Program-made: the position numbers and the translations under genes | Shown: positions 6,884 to 7,244 of the stretch, in pieces | Layout of the letters: each line of letters opens with the position of its first letter | How positions within the stretch are numbered: the first letter of the stretch is position 1 | NCBI GenBank assembly: GCA_030655795.1 | Contig: JAUSPJ010000369.1 | Span: 1 to 7,244 of the forward strand | Direction of reading: 5' to 3' | Source of the DNA: Fidelibacterota bacterium | GTDB taxonomy: Bacteria > Fidelibacterota > UBA2242 | DNA: 7,244 nucleotides | Notes under the pieces: generated by a model | The model's database searches: none | What the model saw: only the letters and a program-made list of their open reading frames with translations | Told to the model about the DNA's origin: nothing

Positions 6884-6914
6884 AGTATTGAGTACAGAGA
6901 TTTGAGTATTGAGA
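6884..6914. repeat. Short direct repeat AGTATTGAG between S23 and flavoprotein genes
   Basis: AGTATTGAG occurs at 6884-6892 and again at 6905-6913, with a related GAGTACAGAG between them (6890-6899). The repeats fill most of the 53-base gap between the two genes. I see no clear -35/-10 promoter within it. Confidence 0.6.
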
Positions 6915-6921
6915 TAATTTT

Positions 6922-7244
6922 TTAGTCATTTTTAAGTTTTTGAATCAATCCGAATACCATTTTCTGAATCTCGTTAATTTTACAACAAACATCTTCAAAT
7001 TTTTCAGACGAAACAAAGCCAAGGTCCATCGATAAAATAAGTTGAGTCTCTAATTCACAGGATGATGAATAAGCAATTTCCAGGAAACGAATAAAGTCTT
7101 TTGATGAAGTTTTTCCGGCTCCTTCAGCAATATTTGAAGGAATGGAAATCACCGATCGCTGAATTTGTGATATGAGACCGTAGATTTCGGATTTTGGAAA
7201 ACTATAAGTTAATCCGTAAACCTCTTTCACCACATCTCTTGATT
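6922..7244 (-). CDS. Four-helix-bundle protein, S23/IVP family (start outside window)
   Basis: The reading frame runs through the window edge: codons for Ser-Arg-Asp precede the GTG at 7233, and at least 106 residues are visible. Family hallmarks are plain: VYGLTYSFPKSEIYGLISQI, then SVISIPSNIAEGAGKTS, FIRFLEIAYSSSCELETQL and a closing helix. These match the four-helix-bundle family first named for proteins encoded by intervening sequences in 23S rRNA genes; chromosomal copies like this one, away from rRNA, are common and their function is unknown. Usual length is about 115-125 residues, so only some 10-15 are missing. GTG 7233 is probably not the true start because the conserved first helix continues upstream. 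It lies 53 bases before the flavoprotein gene in the same direction and may share its transcript, but no functional link is known. Confidence 0.9.
   Translation of the reverse strand, partial: SRDVVKEVYGLTYSFPKSEIYGLISQIQRSVISIPSNIAEGAGKTSSKDFIRFLEIAYSSSCELETQLILSMDLGFVSSEKFEDVCCKINEIQKMVFGLIQKLKND

Noticed and set aside
5577..6925. Open frames antisense to, or out of frame with, the flavoprotein gene
   Set aside because: The flavoprotein frame carries all conserved motifs; the others are low-complexity by-products of its codon use.
6922..7244. 23S rRNA intervening sequence
   Set aside because: The encoded protein belongs to that family, but no rRNA sequence flanks it in the window, so it is a chromosomal stand-alone copy.

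Overview
The window looks like part of the chromosome of an anaerobic or facultatively anaerobic Gram-negative bacterium, probably from an environmental lineage such as Desulfobacterota or the FCB/Calditrichota side of the tree. This placement is inference. It rests on a soluble GAF-PAS hybrid histidine kinase with an AHDFNN-type H-box, a fumarate-reductase-type flavoprotein with a long N-terminal extension next to a malic enzyme, and a four-helix-bundle S23-family protein. No rRNA, tRNA or CRISPR array is visible.

The left part (1-3501) is read on the + strand. It opens with the tail of an upstream gene (1-135) that overlaps the next gene by 8 bases. That gene (128-1273) is the most unusual item here. 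Its middle resembles the C-terminal part of the RNA polymerase factor sigma-54 (end of the core-binding domain, helix-turn-helix and a recognisable RpoN box), and its last ~100 residues form a GIY-YIG nuclease domain with the key residues in place. The activator-responsive N-terminal region of sigma-54 is absent. The gene is clearly AT-richer than the metabolic genes on the right. Its stop codon overlaps a possible ATG of a hybrid sensor kinase (1291-3501), whose N-terminus carries what looks like the tail of an otherwise missing PAS domain.

The central intergenic stretch (3502-3685) separates convergent genes. It holds a perfect 16-bp inverted repeat (REP/MITE-like) and a second, imperfect hairpin that could terminate transcription from both sides.

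The right part (3686-7244) is read on the - strand. In transcription order it holds a four-helix-bundle S23-family protein (5' end beyond the window), a fumarate-reductase/succinate-dehydrogenase-type flavoprotein, and a malic enzyme. The last two are 54 bases apart, each with a good Shine-Dalgarno sequence, and probably form an operon for C4-dicarboxylate metabolism: malic enzyme links malate with pyruvate, and the flavoprotein would interconvert fumarate and succinate. No fumarase, iron-sulfur subunit or membrane anchor is in view.
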